Assembly: GCF_017115045.1 (NCBI RefSeq) | Contig: NZ_JABXKK010000068.1 | Location: 1 to 64,000 of the forward strand | Source: Nostoc sp. NMS8 | Lineage (GTDB): Bacteria > Cyanobacteriota > Cyanobacteriia > Cyanobacteriales > Nostocaceae | Length of the DNA: 64,000 nt | Direction of reading: 5' to 3' | Shown: one piece after another, positions 36,061 through 46,500 of the stretch | How the letters are laid out: every line of letters begins with the position of its first letter | How positions within the stretch are numbered: the stretch's first letter is position 1 | Translations under genes and position numbers: made by a program | Notes under the pieces: model-generated | Databases searched by the model: none | Told to the model about the DNA's origin: nothing | The model's input: the letters and a program-made list of their open reading frames with translations, nothing else

Positions 36061-36539
36061 TTATATTTTCTGAAGCCTCTTGGTAACTTGAGGACTATCA
36101 AGAACTGCTGTTACTTTATCGAACAGTTGATAAATTTTCTGTTTCAGTTGTTCTCGATTAAGTTGAGTTTCAATCTTCGTATTAACATCAGCAATTGCTT
36201 TTTCTAGTTTTGTGGTTGTCTCCTTAACTTTGCCCGAAAAATCGTTTATCTGGGCTTAAGTCAGGTTGCTTATCTGAGAGGTTGTTTGAAAAGTGGTTAG
36301 CCGTGATTTTAGGCACTAACTGATCCCCCCTAGCCCCCCTTTTTAAGGAGGGAACCGGAATCAAAGTCCCCCTTTTTAAGGGGGATTTAGGGGGATCTAG
36401 AACGTTTTGTTACCGAGAAGAAAACTTTTCAAACATTTTCTAAGTCCACTTGGGCTGCTAGAAGTGCTGGTTTTTCGGCATCGCTCTCTTGTCGAGCAGA
36501 GCGCTCTCGTTCCAACTGCTGCCTTTCGGCTTGGAGTGT
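36061..36539 (-). pseudogene. broken coiled-coil protein gene split by a small element
   Basis: Two separate minus-strand fragments read as charged helices. From 36539: T-L-Q-A-E-R-Q-Q-L-E-R-E-R-S-A-R-Q-E-S, continuing to a stop inside the element. Toward 36061: A-Q-I-N-D-F-S-G-K-V-K-E-T-T-T-K-L-E-K, then a further 40 residues ending L-Q-K-I. Neither fragment has a start codon, and stops lie in frame before each. A 153-bp element sits between them. It is probably a disrupted coiled-coil gene; the original family is unknown. Confidence 0.5.
36283..36435. mobile_element. 153-bp MITE-like element (TGTTTGAAAAGT ends)
   Basis: TGTTTGAAAAGT at 36283-36294 is exactly inverted at 36424-36435 (ACTTTTCAAACA). 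The interior holds GATCCCCCTAGCCCCCC, CCTTTTTAAGGAGGG and CCCCCTTTTTAAGGGGG palindromes, a pattern common in cyanobacterial MITE-like repeats. No reading frame lies inside. The element separates the two halves of the coiled-coil pseudogene. Confidence 0.7.
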
Positions 36540-36669
36540 TTACTATCTAACTGAAATTAGGGTCAATTTTAATACATTTTGTTATAAAAATTGTGAATTG
36601 CAGAATGCACATCAAACTGAGATTTCTTACGTAAGATACTTAAATTATTGCAACTTCTACTTTGAATAA

Positions 36670-37407
36670 ATGGTAAATTTTTTTAGGCTAAATTTAAATC
36701 CCAAGCAAGCAGCAGTAGGAGTTACGCTATCTGAAACCGCAGACTTAGCGAAGGCGCTAGAGCAATTAGGGCTAATTAATTCCCGTCCCGTTTTAGTGAT
36801 TGTAGGGGGCGCTAGTCAGATTAGCGAAGCCGACTTTTTGCTTATCCAAAGCCTATTTGTGGAAGTCTTAGCCCCAATTGCCGAAAACTTGGGGGCTTAT
36901 GTAGTAGATGGTGGTACTGATGCGGGAGTGATGCGATTGATGGGTAATGCCCGTAGCCAAATCAATGGCAAGTTTCCGCTAATTGGTGTAGCGCCCACAG
37001 CAAAAGTAATTTTACCCGATCAAACCCATATCCTGAGTGATGATGCCACATCCCTGGAGCCGCATCATACTCATTTTGTGCTAATTCCTGGCAATAATTG
37101 GGGTGACGAATCTCCCTGGATAGTAAAGGTAGCAACTGTTTTAGCTAATGGCGCACCCTCCGTTACAGTCCTAATTAATGGTGGCGAGATTAGCTTTATT
37201 GATGTCTTAAATAGCGTCATCGCTAAACGGTTAGTGATGGTGATTGCTGGTAGTGGAAGAACAGCAGATAAACTTGTTTCTGCTTTGCGTGGAGATGCCA
37301 CTGATGAACGCGCTAAAGAATTAGCAGCATCAGGCCATTTACAAACTATTGACTTAGAAGCAGCAGAAGAGTTAATCAATACAATTACGAACTTACTTTT
37401 AACTTAG
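36670..37407 (+). CDS. LSDAT (SLOG superfamily) domain protein
   Basis: A 245-residue Rossmann-like protein that is nearly all one LSDAT_prok domain. Marks: V-L-V-I-V-G-G-A-S-Q-I-S near residues 41-52, V-V-D-G-G-T-D-A-G-V-M-R-L-M-G near 78-92, L-E-P-H-H-T-H-F-V-L-I-P-G-N-N-W-G-D-E near 128-146, and a late V-I-A-G-S-G-R-T-A-D-K. SLOG domains bind nucleotide-derived ligands, and LSDAT is the version also found at the N-terminus of TRPM channels. It stands alone here, with no transporter or effector attached. The ligand and the role are unknown. Confidence 0.82.
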   Translation: MVNFFRLNLNPKQAAVGVTLSETADLAKALEQLGLINSRPVLVIVGGASQISEADFLLIQSLFVEVLAPIAENLGAYVVDGGTDAGVMRLMGNARSQINGKFPLIGVAPTAKVILPDQTHILSDDATSLEPHHTHFVLIPGNNWGDESPWIVKVATVLANGAPSVTVLINGGEISFIDVLNSVIAKRLVMVIAGSGRTADKLVSALRGDATDERAKELAASGHLQTIDLEAAEELINTITNLLLT

Positions 37408-37519
37408 GACTGAATTATGGTGAAGAAGGGCGTATCTAACGGTTGGGGGAGGAAAAAGTGGAATAGGCTAGTACCGCAAGGCGGAATTAAAAATTAAAAA
37501 TGAATACAACGTAAACTTT

Positions 37520-38368
37520 TTATAGACTCCGAATTGCAATTTCTAACCCTTCACAGACACGAGTCAGAAAATCTAAATCCAAAGTAGCGATCGCATCACT
37601 AGCTTTGTGATAATGAGGATTTCGCAAGAATGCCGTATCTGTCACCATCATTGCCGGATAACCCAAATCCCAGAATGGCGCATGATCGCTAAGTCTGGTT
37701 TGGGGAACTATTAAACCTCGATTTGGTACGGGTAGCCATTGACTAGATACGCCAGCTTTGCGAATATTACGGCTCATGCCAATTAAATCGGGCAATATCC
37801 GCAAGTTGCCAATTAAAGCAATAAAATCACCCGTATCTGGGTAGAAGCGTTCCAGAGGACGAGGGTAACTTTGGGAACCAGGTGTAGAATCCTTATAGCC
37901 CAGCATTTCTAAGGAGATCATTAAGCGTAGTTGTTGCTTTTGTTGATGCAACAGCGCTGCATAGTCAGCGCTACCCAGTAAGCCGTATTCTTCCATATCG
38001 AAAGCAACTAGTCTTAAGGGATATCTGATAGCTTGGGCAGCAAACTTTCTCGCCAATTCCAGCAACACCGCCACACCTGTAGCATTATCATCAGCCGCAA
38101 CTGTTCCTGGAACGCCATCATAATGAGCGCCAATTAAAATCGGTGGCAAATCCTTTTTTTGCCCTTTAGTTTGGGATGGTAAATTTAATATCAAGTTATT
38201 ACAAGCTTTGCCTCTGACTTCAAAGGTGTGGATTTCCACACTCCCCCATTGGGAAAACTGCTGGCGGATGTATTCTTGGACAAAAAAATGTCCAGCCGTC
38301 GCCATATAAGGATCGCGTTCTCGCGCGATCGCATTGAGAGAAGTTTGTAATCGCTCTGTTAAATTCAA
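37520..38368 (-). CDS. M28-family zinc aminopeptidase
   Basis: A 282-residue peptidase with the di-zinc site of family M28. Ligands are seen in G-A-H-Y-D-G-V-P-G (His), A-A-D-D-N-A-T-G-V-A (bridging Asp), D-M-E-E-Y-G-L-L-G-S (general-base Glu and metal Glu), and late N-P-H-Y-H-K-A-S-D (His). No signal peptide or extra domain is present, so it is probably cytosolic. It would trim N-terminal residues from peptides; specificity is unknown. The 5' end faces the dnaK upstream region and a MITE-like element. Confidence 0.88.
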   Translation of the reverse strand: MNLTERLQTSLNAIARERDPYMATAGHFFVQEYIRQQFSQWGSVEIHTFEVRGKACNNLILNLPSQTKGQKKDLPPILIGAHYDGVPGTVAADDNATGVAVLLELARKFAAQAIRYPLRLVAFDMEEYGLLGSADYAALLHQQKQQLRLMISLEMLGYKDSTPGSQSYPRPLERFYPDTGDFIALIGNLRILPDLIGMSRNIRKAGVSSQWLPVPNRGLIVPQTRLSDHAPFWDLGYPAMMVTDTAFLRNPHYHKASDAIATLDLDFLTRVCEGLEIAIRSL

Positions 38369-38400
38369 CTTTTTAAGATAGGGATAATAATATGAGAGTC

Positions 38401-38540
38401 TTGCACTAGGCGACTATAAGTCCCAGCTACACGAGACAAAACCCGCCTACGCGGGTTTAAATCCTTGATTTTCCCTAAGTCCGCGTAGGCGGACGAAAGT
38501 TTGTATAGCTGCGATTTCTAATCGCCAGGGCTCGGTGCAA
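38401..38540. mobile_element. MITE-like element sharing its core with the 34.7-kb element
   Basis: TTGCAC (38401-38406) and GTGCAA (38535-38540) bound a region whose reverse complement reads GGCGATTAGAAATCGC, then CTTTCGTCCGCCTACGCGGA, then ACCCGC/GCGGGT palindromes and a GTAGCTGGGAC end. The same order appears in the element at 34674-34849. It lies in the otherwise gene-free 38369-38771 gap between the M28 peptidase gene and dnaK. Confidence 0.65.
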
Positions 38541-38771
38541 AATATGCATTTATCAACTTGCGGATAACAAGAATTGAGGCTGCTTGGGCACACCAACCAT
38601 CTCAATGCTATTCTAGTCTTGCAACTATCTCCTCTAGCTGCACATCTTAGCTTACTGCTTTAATGATGACTATCATACCATTGAGGTGTTTTCATCTTGT
38701 AGCACAAAGCTAGAAGTAGTTCCGCCCAATCATAATAAACATATAAAGATACTTTAGGAGAAGAGTAACGC

Positions 38772-40856
38772 ATGGGCAAGGTAGTCGGCATCGACTTGGG
38801 TACAACCAACTCAGTAGTCGCCGTTATGGAGGGTGGCAAGCCGGTGGTGATTGCCAATGCAGAAGGAATGCGAACAACCCCCTCCGTAGTTGGCTTCAGC
38901 AAAGAAGGTGAAAGAGTAGTTGGGCAAATGGCACGGCGACAAACCGTCCTCAATCCCCAAAATACCTTTTTCGCAGTTAAACGCTTCATTGGGCGGAAGT
39001 ATGGTGAACTGAATGCAGATTCTAAGCGTGTGCCCTACACGATCCGCAAAGACGAAGTAGGTAATATTAAAATTGCCTGTCCTCGTATGAATAAAGATTT
39101 TGCCCCAGAAGAAATTTCGGCAATGGTGCTGAAGAAATTGGCAGACGATGCTAGTCGCTATTTGGGTGAACCAGTTACCGGGGCAGTGATTACAGTACCC
39201 GCCTATTTTAACGATTCTCAACGGCAGGCAACCCGTGATGCTGGCAGAATTGCCGGTTTAGAAGTGCTGCGGATTCTGAATGAACCGACTGCGGCATCTT
39301 TGGCCTATGGATTGGATCGGGGTGACACGGAAACTATCTTAGTCTTTGACTTGGGTGGTGGTACTTTTGACGTATCGATTTTAGAAGTTGGTGATGGGAT
39401 ATTTGAAGTCAAGGCTACCAGTGGAGATACACAACTTGGTGGTAACGACTTTGACAAAATAATCGTAGATTGGTTAGCAGAGCAATTTCTGGAAACAGAA
39501 GAGGTAGACTTAAGACGCGATCGCCAAGCTTTGCAACGTCTGATGGAAGCGGCAGAAAAAGCCAAAATTGAACTTTCTGCTGTCAGCGTCACCGATATTA
39601 ACTTACCCTTCATCACTGCCACGGAAGATGGCCCCAAACATCTGGAAACTCGTCTGACTCGTTCCGAGTTTGAAGGTTTGTGTGGTGATTTGGTGGGACG
39701 CTTACGGACACCAGTAAAACGCGCCCTCAAAGATGCCGGACTTTCACCTAGAGACATTGAAGAAGTTGTTTTAGTTGGCGGTTCTACACGGATGCCAATG
39801 GTGAAGCAGCTAGTGCGAGACTTGATTGGCACAGAACCCAACGAAAATGTCAACCCCGATGAAGTTGTCGGAGTAGGTGCAGCAATTCAAGCCGGAATTC
39901 TCGCAGGTGAACTCAAAGATGTGCTGCTTTTGGATGTCACACCCCTTTCTATGGGATTGGAAACCATCGGCGGCGTGATGAAAAAACTCATTCCCCGCAA
40001 TACCACCATCCCAGTTCGCCGTTCTGACATTTTTTCTACGTCTGAAAATAACCAGAATACTGTGGAAATTCACGTAGTTCAGGGCGAACGGGAAATGGCC
40101 GCAAACAACAAGTCCTTAGGACGGTTCAAGCTGTATGGCATCCCGCCAGCACCGCGAGGAATTCCTCAAGTTCAGGTGTCATTTGATATTGATGCTAATG
40201 GTATTTTACAGGTAACAGCCCTAGATAGAACTACTGGGCGAGAACAGAGTATTACCATTCAAGGCGCTTCCACCTTGAACGAGTCAGAAGTGAATCGGAT
40301 GATTCAGGATGCTCAAAAATATGCTGATGTCGATCGCGAACGTAAAGAAAGAGTAGAAAAGCGGACTCGTTCTGAGGCGTTGATTTTCCAAGCAGAGAGA
40401 CAACTTCGAGAAGTAGCACTGGAATTTGGTATGCAGTTTGCCCGAAACCGCCGCCAAAGAATTGATAATATTTGCCGACAATTAAAAGAGAGTCTGAAGG
40501 AAAATAGCGATCGCGGTATCGATCAAGCCTACGCCGACTTGCAAGATGCTCTTTATGAGCTAAATCGCGAAGTTCGGGAGACTTATGCTGAAGATGAAGA
40601 TGACGACTTGTTTGGTACTATCCGCGACATCTTTACTGGCGGCGATAAAGAACGAGAACGCGAATCTCCCAGAGATACATACCGAGAACGCGACTCATAC
40701 AGCCAAGGCTATGGCAAAGATTACGGTAAAGACTATGGCAGAGACTATAACCGGGATAATAATCGTTCTTCCTCTTATGAAAGCCGTCCTCCACGCAAAT
40801 CTCGTCCTAGCTACCAAGATAACTGGGATGACGAAGAAGACAATGATTGGTTGTAA
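38772..40856 (+). CDS. dnaK: molecular chaperone DnaK (Hsp70) with charged tail
   Basis: A 694-residue Hsp70. The ATPase domain opens [11 protein letters not shown] and includes [12 protein letters not shown] and [10 protein letters not shown]. The substrate-binding domain begins [10 protein letters not shown]. After a shortened lid the last 80 residues are Arg/Asp/Tyr/Ser-rich ([15 protein letters not shown] repeats), ending in acidic D-D-E-E-D-N-D-W-L. The lid lacks the usual E-E-V-D-like end. This resembles cyanobacterial DnaK paralogues with divergent C-termini, perhaps DnaK1. The co-oriented DnaJ gene follows 116 bp later, across tandem short repeats. Confidence 0.95.
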   Translation: MGKVVGIDLGTTNSVVAVMEGGKPVVIANAEGMRTTPSVVGFSKEGERVVGQMARRQTVLNPQNTFFAVKRFIGRKYGELNADSKRVPYTIRKDEVGNIKIACPRMNKDFAPEEISAMVLKKLADDASRYLGEPVTGAVITVPAYFNDSQRQATRDAGRIAGLEVLRILNEPTAASLAYGLDRGDTETILVFDLGGGTFDVSILEVGDGIFEVKATSGDTQLGGNDFDKIIVDWLAEQFLETEEVDLRRDRQALQRLMEAAEKAKIELSAVSVTDINLPFITATEDGPKHLETRLTRSEFEGLCGDLVGRLRTPVKRALKDAGLSPRDIEEVVLVGGSTRMPMVKQLVRDLIGTEPNENVNPDEVVGVGAAIQAGILAGELKDVLLLDVTPLSMGLETIGGVMKKLIPRNTTIPVRRSDIFSTSENNQNTVEIHVVQGEREMAANNKSLGRFKLYGIPPAPRGIPQVQVSFDIDANGILQVTALDRTTGREQSITIQGASTLNESEVNRMIQDAQKYADVDRERKERVEKRTRSEALIFQAERQLREVALEFGMQFARNRRQRIDNICRQLKESLKENSDRGIDQAYADLQDALYELNREVRETYAEDEDDDLFGTIRDIFTGGDKERERESPRDTYRERDSYSQGYGKDYGKDYGRDYNRDNNRSSSYESRPPRKSRPSYQDNWDDEEDNDWL

Positions 40857-40863
40857 GAAAAAT

Positions 40864-40940
40864 TAGAAGTTAGGAGTGAGGAGTTAAAAATTAAATCTTT
40901 CAACTCATAACTCCTAACTCATAGCTCCTAACTCATAATT
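40864..40940. repeat. short tandem repeats between dnaK and the J-protein gene
   Basis: Repeated units of the type GTTAGGAGTGAGGAGTT and AACTCATAACTCCTAACTCA, in both orientations, lie between the two chaperone genes. Such heptamer-like repeats are common in Nostoc intergenic DNA and can form a long imperfect hairpin. Confidence 0.6.
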
Positions 40941-40972
40941 AATCTAAAATCTAAAATTTAAACAACTAAACT

Positions 40973-41968
40973 ATGCAAAATTTGCCGAACTTTCGCGATT
41001 ACTACGAGATTTTAGGAGTATCTAAAGACGCCTCTGGTGAGGAAATTAAAAAAGTTTATCGGCGGTTAGCGAGGCAATATCACCCCGATCTGAATCCGGG
41101 TAATAAAGAATCTGAGGAAAAATTTAAGGATATCGGCGAGGCTTATGAAGTTCTTTCAGATCCAGCCAAGCGATCGCAGTACGACCAGTTTAGCCGTTAC
41201 TGGAAGCAAAAAGGCTTTGCAGGCAACAAACAAGCACCAAAGGCGAAAACTTGGCAAAGTAGTGCTAGCGATCGCAACGGCAATCAGGAGGTAGATCCCA
41301 GCCAATTCTCCGACTTTGAAAGCTTTATTAATCAAGTTATCGGTGTTAAAAATAAGAGTGCGGCAAATAACTCTAGTAATGGCAATAATAGCGATCCGTT
41401 TCGTTCCCCTAGAACAAAAGTTGCCTACACCGTTAACACCCCACCTCGCACAACCCGGCGAGATATAGAAGCCAGATTGACTCTACCATTAGAAAAGGCT
41501 TATCAAGGTGGTAATGAGCGTATTCGTTTGGAAGATGGGCGATCGCTAGAAGTTAACATGCCTCCAGGAATGGTATCAGGTCAAACCATCCGTTTGCGGA
41601 ATCAAGGCGTTGGTGGTGGCGACTTATACTTAAAAATTACTGTTGAGCCTCATCCATTATTTAAGCTAGAAGGTTCAAATATCCTTTGTCAAGTTCCAGT
41701 TACTCCCAGTGAGGCAGTTTTAGGAGGACAGGTAGAAGCACCAACTCTTGACGGGCCTGTGAAAATGACCACCCCTCCCGGAGTTAGGTCTGGTCAAAAA
41801 TTTCGTCTAGGGAATAAAGGCTATCCCAGTGATGATGGTAAACGTGGCGATCAATTAGTAGAAATTCAAATAGTTACACCGAAAAATATTAGTCCAGAAG
41901 AACGGGAACTATACGAAAAGTTACGGCAAATTGAAACTTTTAAACCCCGTGCTGATTTAATCCGTTAG
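40973..41968 (+). CDS. DnaJ-class co-chaperone without zinc finger
   Basis: A 331-residue type II J protein. The J domain (about 6-72) contains the essential H-P-D in [11 protein letters not shown] Gln/Ser/Asn-rich linker follows, then the two C-terminal peptide-binding beta domains: G-x-x-I-R-L-E-D-G and [17 protein letters not shown], then [16 protein letters not shown]. The C-x-x-C-x-G-x-G zinc region of classical DnaJ is absent, as in CbpA. The genomic position suggests that it serves the DnaK encoded just upstream. Confidence 0.9.
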   Translation: MQNLPNFRDYYEILGVSKDASGEEIKKVYRRLARQYHPDLNPGNKESEEKFKDIGEAYEVLSDPAKRSQYDQFSRYWKQKGFAGNKQAPKAKTWQSSASDRNGNQEVDPSQFSDFESFINQVIGVKNKSAANNSSNGNNSDPFRSPRTKVAYTVNTPPRTTRRDIEARLTLPLEKAYQGGNERIRLEDGRSLEVNMPPGMVSGQTIRLRNQGVGGGDLYLKITVEPHPLFKLEGSNILCQVPVTPSEAVLGGQVEAPTLDGPVKMTTPPGVRSGQKFRLGNKGYPSDDGKRGDQLVEIQIVTPKNISPEERELYEKLRQIETFKPRADLIR

Positions 41969-41972
41969 GGAT

Positions 41973-42066
41973 AAACTATGAATCTTAATAAAGCTATTGA
42001 CCAGAACAATGACTATATATCCTCAATATCTCGTGCTGCTTGAGTAGAAATCCGAAATCGACTCAT
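41973..42066 (-). pseudogene. ParE-type toxin gene reduced to its N-terminus
   Basis: On the minus strand, ATG at 42066 overlaps the antitoxin stop as ATGA, the usual coupling in phd/parE operons. It reads M-S-R-F-R-I-S-T-Q-A-A-R-D-I-E-D-I and then a stop. This is the typical first helix of ParE/RelE-type toxins. The following frame (Y-S-H-C-S-G-Q) also stops quickly, and the DnaJ gene occupies the rest. The toxin is dead. Confidence 0.7.
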
Positions 42067-42422
42067 AGAGAATCGGTGTTAGCCAAATTTTGCTGTCCTA
42101 GTGCTTTAATATTTGCAAAAAAAGCTGGAAGTGACTCGTCGTTACATTCAGTATACTGTCCGCTATCGAGTTTTTTAATACCAATGTCAATCTGATTGCG
42201 TAATGCTTCTAACTTGAGTTTTTGCAGTTCTTCCTCAAGGCGCTGGAGTTCATCTATCATTTGCTGAAATGCTTGGGCTTCATGCACCACAACCTCAGCT
42301 TTCCCATTTACTGTTAGTACAAGCGGGGACTTTGTGGCCTTGATTCGCTCTACGTAATCTTTAGCATTACGCTTAAAGTCAGTAAGAGTTTGAATATTTT
42401 CGAGATTAATTCTGATCTGCAT
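42063..42422 (-). CDS. Phd/YefM-type antitoxin (orphan)
   Basis: A 119-residue antitoxin. The N-terminal DNA-binding part contains I-Q-T-L-T-D-F-K-R-N-A-K-D-Y-V-E-R-I-K and P-L-V-L-T-V-N-G-K-A-E-V-V-V-H-E-A-Q-A-F, typical of Phd/YefM. A charged helix (E-E-L-Q-K-L-K-L-E-A-L) would wrap the toxin. Downstream, on the same strand, only a 17-codon stub of the partner toxin remains. The gene may persist as a regulator or as protection against related toxins. Confidence 0.82.
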   Translation of the reverse strand: MQIRINLENIQTLTDFKRNAKDYVERIKATKSPLVLTVNGKAEVVVHEAQAFQQMIDELQRLEEELQKLKLEALRNQIDIGIKKLDSGQYTECNDESLPAFFANIKALGQQNLANTDSL

Positions 42423-42519
42423 CGCATCGAATTAAATGCTTTATTAAAATATCTTATCAGATACTAGACCTGCTGTGTCTTCTCCAATTCACAAAGGATT
42501 TAAAATATAAAAAATATCT

Positions 42520-43077
42520 TTGAGCAAAGTGACTCAAACAGCCGTGAATCAAAACGGGGCAATGCCACAAAGCAGCGAACCAACTTATTACTCCCTGCTA
42601 GGACTGCATCCCTGGGCATCGGTAATTGACATTCGTCGTGCTTATCGGCAACTGAGCAAACTCTATCATCCAGATACTACAGACTTGCCGACTGCGATCG
42701 CTACTCCCAAATTCCAGCAAATCAACGAAGCCTACGCCACCCTTAGCCATCCAGAACGACGGTTAAGTTACGATTTAAAAATTGGCTATTCCCGCTTTGG
42801 AGTGATTCAACCACCGGCTGATTTAAATCATCCCGTATCAAATTCATATAACTGGTCAAAATCAGCTTACCTCGATGCGAGCGATCGCCCCTTATCATCT
42901 GGCGAAATTTTTGCTTTATTTATACTGGTGTTAACATTTGTAGGCTGCCTACTGTTAGCAGTTGCCATTGGCTTAACTCGTGGCGAGGCTGCTTTTCAAA
43001 CCCATCAATTGCAATCACTTGTATCCATACAACAGCAGATTACTTGTATCTCGCAACTAATTACCCATCTGAAATAA
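42520..43077 (+). CDS. membrane-anchored J-domain protein
   Basis: A 185-residue protein. The J domain (about 20-85) starts T-Y-Y-S-L-L-G-L-H-P-W-A-S and has the essential motif in L-Y-H-P-D-T-T. A C-terminal hydrophobic helix (F-A-L-F-I-L-V-L-T-F-V-G-C-L-L-L-A) is near residues 130-152. It should recruit an Hsp70 to a membrane, either thylakoid or plasma membrane. The longest frame starts with TTG. A GTG at 42529 or ATG at 42562 are alternatives. A DUF3143 gene follows at 42 bp, a pairing consistent with one transcript. Confidence 0.8.
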   Translation: MSKVTQTAVNQNGAMPQSSEPTYYSLLGLHPWASVIDIRRAYRQLSKLYHPDTTDLPTAIATPKFQQINEAYATLSHPERRLSYDLKIGYSRFGVIQPPADLNHPVSNSYNWSKSAYLDASDRPLSSGEIFALFILVLTFVGCLLLAVAIGLTRGEAAFQTHQLQSLVSIQQQITCISQLITHLK

Positions 43078-43119
43078 TTAAAAAATTCTCTAATCCAAAA
43101 TCCAAAATCTAAAATTCCT

Positions 43120-43392
43120 ATGCCTCTTCTTCCCTCTGATACCCCCCTATATAATCATCCCCTGCCACAAATTGAGCAGTGGCTAAAAGACCAAGGTTGT
43201 CAACAAGACGAAACGCAGAGGCATTGCTGGCGCGTGCAGCGGCCTAGTTGGCAAGCGGAATTATGGCTTGATGTTGAGCAAATTGTCGTGCGATATGTCC
43301 AATCTGGAGAAAATGGACAAGATATCCAACGCTCATTTAAGTATTCTCTGAGTCGGGATGATGTAGAACAAGCGGTTTTTTCTGGGCCATAA
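43120..43392 (+). CDS. DUF3143 family protein
   Basis: A 90-residue protein of a cyanobacterial/plastid family. It shows P-L-Y-N-H-P-L-P-x-I-E-x-W-L, the segment W-R-V-Q-R-P-S-W-Q-A-E-L-W-L-D-V-E-Q-I-V-V-R-Y, and the end F-K-Y-S-L-S-R-D-D-V-E-Q-A-V-F-S-G-P, all typical of DUF3143. Function is unknown. It lies downstream of the J-domain gene, separated by AATCCAAAATCC-type tandem repeats. Confidence 0.85.
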   Translation: MPLLPSDTPLYNHPLPQIEQWLKDQGCQQDETQRHCWRVQRPSWQAELWLDVEQIVVRYVQSGENGQDIQRSFKYSLSRDDVEQAVFSGP

Positions 43393-43510
43393 TCGTGAAT
43401 TTAGACGAAAGTCGATGGCGATCGCATTTCGATAAACTGTAAAATTTATTTGGTATAAAATGCCAAACATCAGGAATCATAGCTTTACCCATCAATGAAG
43501 GAAGGGTGAG

Positions 43511-46500
43511 ATGAGCAATGTCCAAAGACAAGCTGCTCCGCATCTACGTACGTTTGGGCACAAGAAAGCAGGTACATCAAATTTTTCAAGTCCGTCCCTT
43601 GTCTCACCAACAACTCCGACGCTGGCAAATCCAGTGCGAGACTTTGGTTTACCAACGAATAATATAATCCAAACAGCAACGGAGGAATCAACCAACCTTC
43701 AAGAAGCGCAGTCTGTTGATGAGCAATCCTTATTATCACAAGCCATTCAGCAACAGTCTTTTGGTCATGATATTAGTCGTATAGCGTTGCGTCGTCCCCA
43801 GACAAAACTAACGGTGGGAGAACCAGACGACAAGTACGAGCAAGAAGCGGATCGCGTGGCAAATCAGGTGATGCGGATGGCTTCTCCCGCAACCCCCAAC
43901 TTTCAACGCCAGGTAACGAAGGAAGAAGTAGAAGAAATCCAGACGCAGCCACCGCCAGAAACCATCACGCCACTGGTGCAGCAAACGGGGATGGTGCAAC
44001 ACAAACTTGATGATGAATCACAAACCCAGAAATTTGGTCAACCTGTAACTACTCCAAAAACGGATCAATCTGGTATAGAGCCTGATGGAGCAAATTCAGC
44101 ACCGACTAATACTCACCCAACAGAGGATGCTGGAAGTAAGGCAATCCCTCCAGTAGATACCAAACAAGAAGCCTTATCAACTCAGCCAAGTTTACCTGCA
44201 CCTACTCAGGCTAATTCAGAAGCGGCTTACCCTAGCAACTCCATACCAGAGAAAAGCGGTAATGCAGTCCTTGACAAATCAGCGACAGCTGAAGTTGCCA
44301 GCGTTCCTCAGCCTGGAGGGGTAGCCAATGAAGTGGTATCTCCTCAAACTTATGCACCGCAAACTGAAGTGGCTGAATCGCAGCAATCTCTTCCTAACCC
44401 TGCTGGACAGTTACCCCAATTAGATAAAGCAATTGACCCTTCAGCAATGGCGATCGCGGAGGCAGAACAACCACAAGAATTGCCTGAGATTCCCCAGCCA
44501 ACCATGCCGGAATCGCCAGAGCTTGCTCAGGCTGCTCAACAAATTATCCAAACAAAGGAGATAGAGAAAGCTGCTCTGACACAAACAATTGAAGCTCAAC
44601 AGAATTTTTTGCAACAACAAACAGAGATACAAGTCGAAGCAATTCAGGCAGCAACTCAAGGGAAAATTCAAGGCATTACAGCGGATATTGCCGCCAAGAA
44701 AGCTGAGGTTCAACAAACCTTCAGTACAACTAAGGCTAATCTGAAAGGGCAAATTGAGAACCACAAGACAAATATCCAAGCTGAAACTACTCGTGGGTTG
44801 AATTCATTACAGCAGGAAGTAGAAACTAAGCGCAAAGGGGCTAACACTACGTCTGAGAATGAAGCTAAACAGATGGAGCAGACAGGACAAACTGAAGCTA
44901 CCCGTGCTACCACTTCAACAGCAGAATCGGCTACGGCAGTGAATGCAATTGCGAAACAACAGGGCGATCGCTACGGCAGTAAACCAGAGGAAAAAACTGC
45001 TGCACGCCAGGGTGCTGGACAAGCTTCTGCGGAAGTAGTAGGCAAGCTAACCTCACGCGGGCAATCTTTAGCCAAAGATGCCAGAGAAGCTGCACAAAAA
45101 GCCGCACAAGAATTTCGAGCCGCTGGGCAGAAATTAGCGACTGGTGTGGGGAGTAATACCGCGCAAGTTGAAAAAGCTATCCGAGATAATGCCAATACTA
45201 TAACTTCTCAATTCATTACCCAAATTACTCAACAACTGCAAAAGATAGATACGTTGCAAACAAAAGCCCTTGCATCTTTAGAAAATTTAAAGTTAAGTTC
45301 TATCTCAGGAATTAAGCAAGCTGGTAATTCAGCCGCCGCAGCGGCCAAAATATCTGGGAAGACTGCTGCAACTCAATTAAGCCAATTTAAAGTTGCTAGC
45401 CTCAACCAACTTGACAAAGGGGCACATCAAGTTGTTGAAAAACTGAATCAAGTTCCTAAAAATAAGAAAAATAATCACAAAGCAATTGATAAATTTATTC
45501 AGGAGACAAAAGAACCATTCCAACAAACGCGATTACAGTTGGAAATAGCACTTTCTTCCCAGGTTAGCGGTGCTAATAATAGTTTGAATCAGCTAGGAAG
45601 TGCTATCTCTGGTCACTTGGATGGATTACAGCAGAAAGTGACAGGTGAAGCAGATAAGGCTACAAACTCTTTGAGTACTGGTTTAGCTCAAGTTCCAGAG
45701 CAGGCAGCACAACAAGTACAACAATCAGTCACAAGTAATAAAAACGCTAACGAACAGTTGATTAGTCAATTTGGTGGAGGAATTCAGCAGAAAATTGATG
45801 AAGCCAAGCAGGAATGGGTTCAACAGCAGCAGAAAGTTAATAACGATATTCGTAGCAAAGTTGATGAAGGTATTAAATCGAATAAAGATGTAGAAAGTAA
45901 AGCTCCAAGTGACTTTGCCCAAGTAGCTCAGTCAGCAGCCGAAAAAGCTGCCGATCCTGGATGGCTTCAGGTTCTTAAAGGAATTGGGGAAGGAATCTTA
46001 AAAGTCTTAGTGGGATTGGCAATTTTTGTCGCTGTTGTAGTTGTGGTTATTCTTCTACTTCCAGAAGAAATAGTAGCAGCGATCGGGATAGTAGGAATTG
46101 CTGCGATCGTTGGTCTGGGCTTCTTAATCTATGGCTTTGTCACTTCCTTTATCAATCGCTGTGAAGAATTTGCAAAGGCATTACATGCTGCTGGTGTGGA
46201 CGATCCGCCCTGGTACATTTATCTTGCTGCTGGTATTGCGATACCATTTGTGTCCCTTTTAGATGCTGTTGGTATCTCACCAATCCTTGAAGGAGCGCTT
46301 AATATAAGTATTCTCACTGGGAAAGATTTGAATCTTACTCCAGAGCAGCGAGCAGAGAAAATCACCGAAGGGGTACTAACCATCGCTCTCATGTTCATCC
46401 TTGGCAGAGTTTTCAAGGGTGGCAAACCTGGTGAAGTCCCAGTGGAAGTTAAACCCGGTGAAGTTAAACCTGGTGAAGTCAAACCCGGTGAAGTTAAACC

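Noticed and set aside
36321..36400. Terminator reading of the CCCCCTTTTTAAGGGGG palindromes
   Set aside because: They are internal to a bounded repeat element and occur far from any intact gene end.
43511..43900. DUF4157 metallopeptidase domain in the toxin N-terminus
   Set aside because: Only the preceding conserved motif is present; no H-E-x-x-H was found in the protein.
43485..45195. Several minus-strand frames under the toxin gene
   Set aside because: They are shadows with Cys/Leu-rich composition; the plus-strand protein has clear domains and a strong ribosome-binding site.
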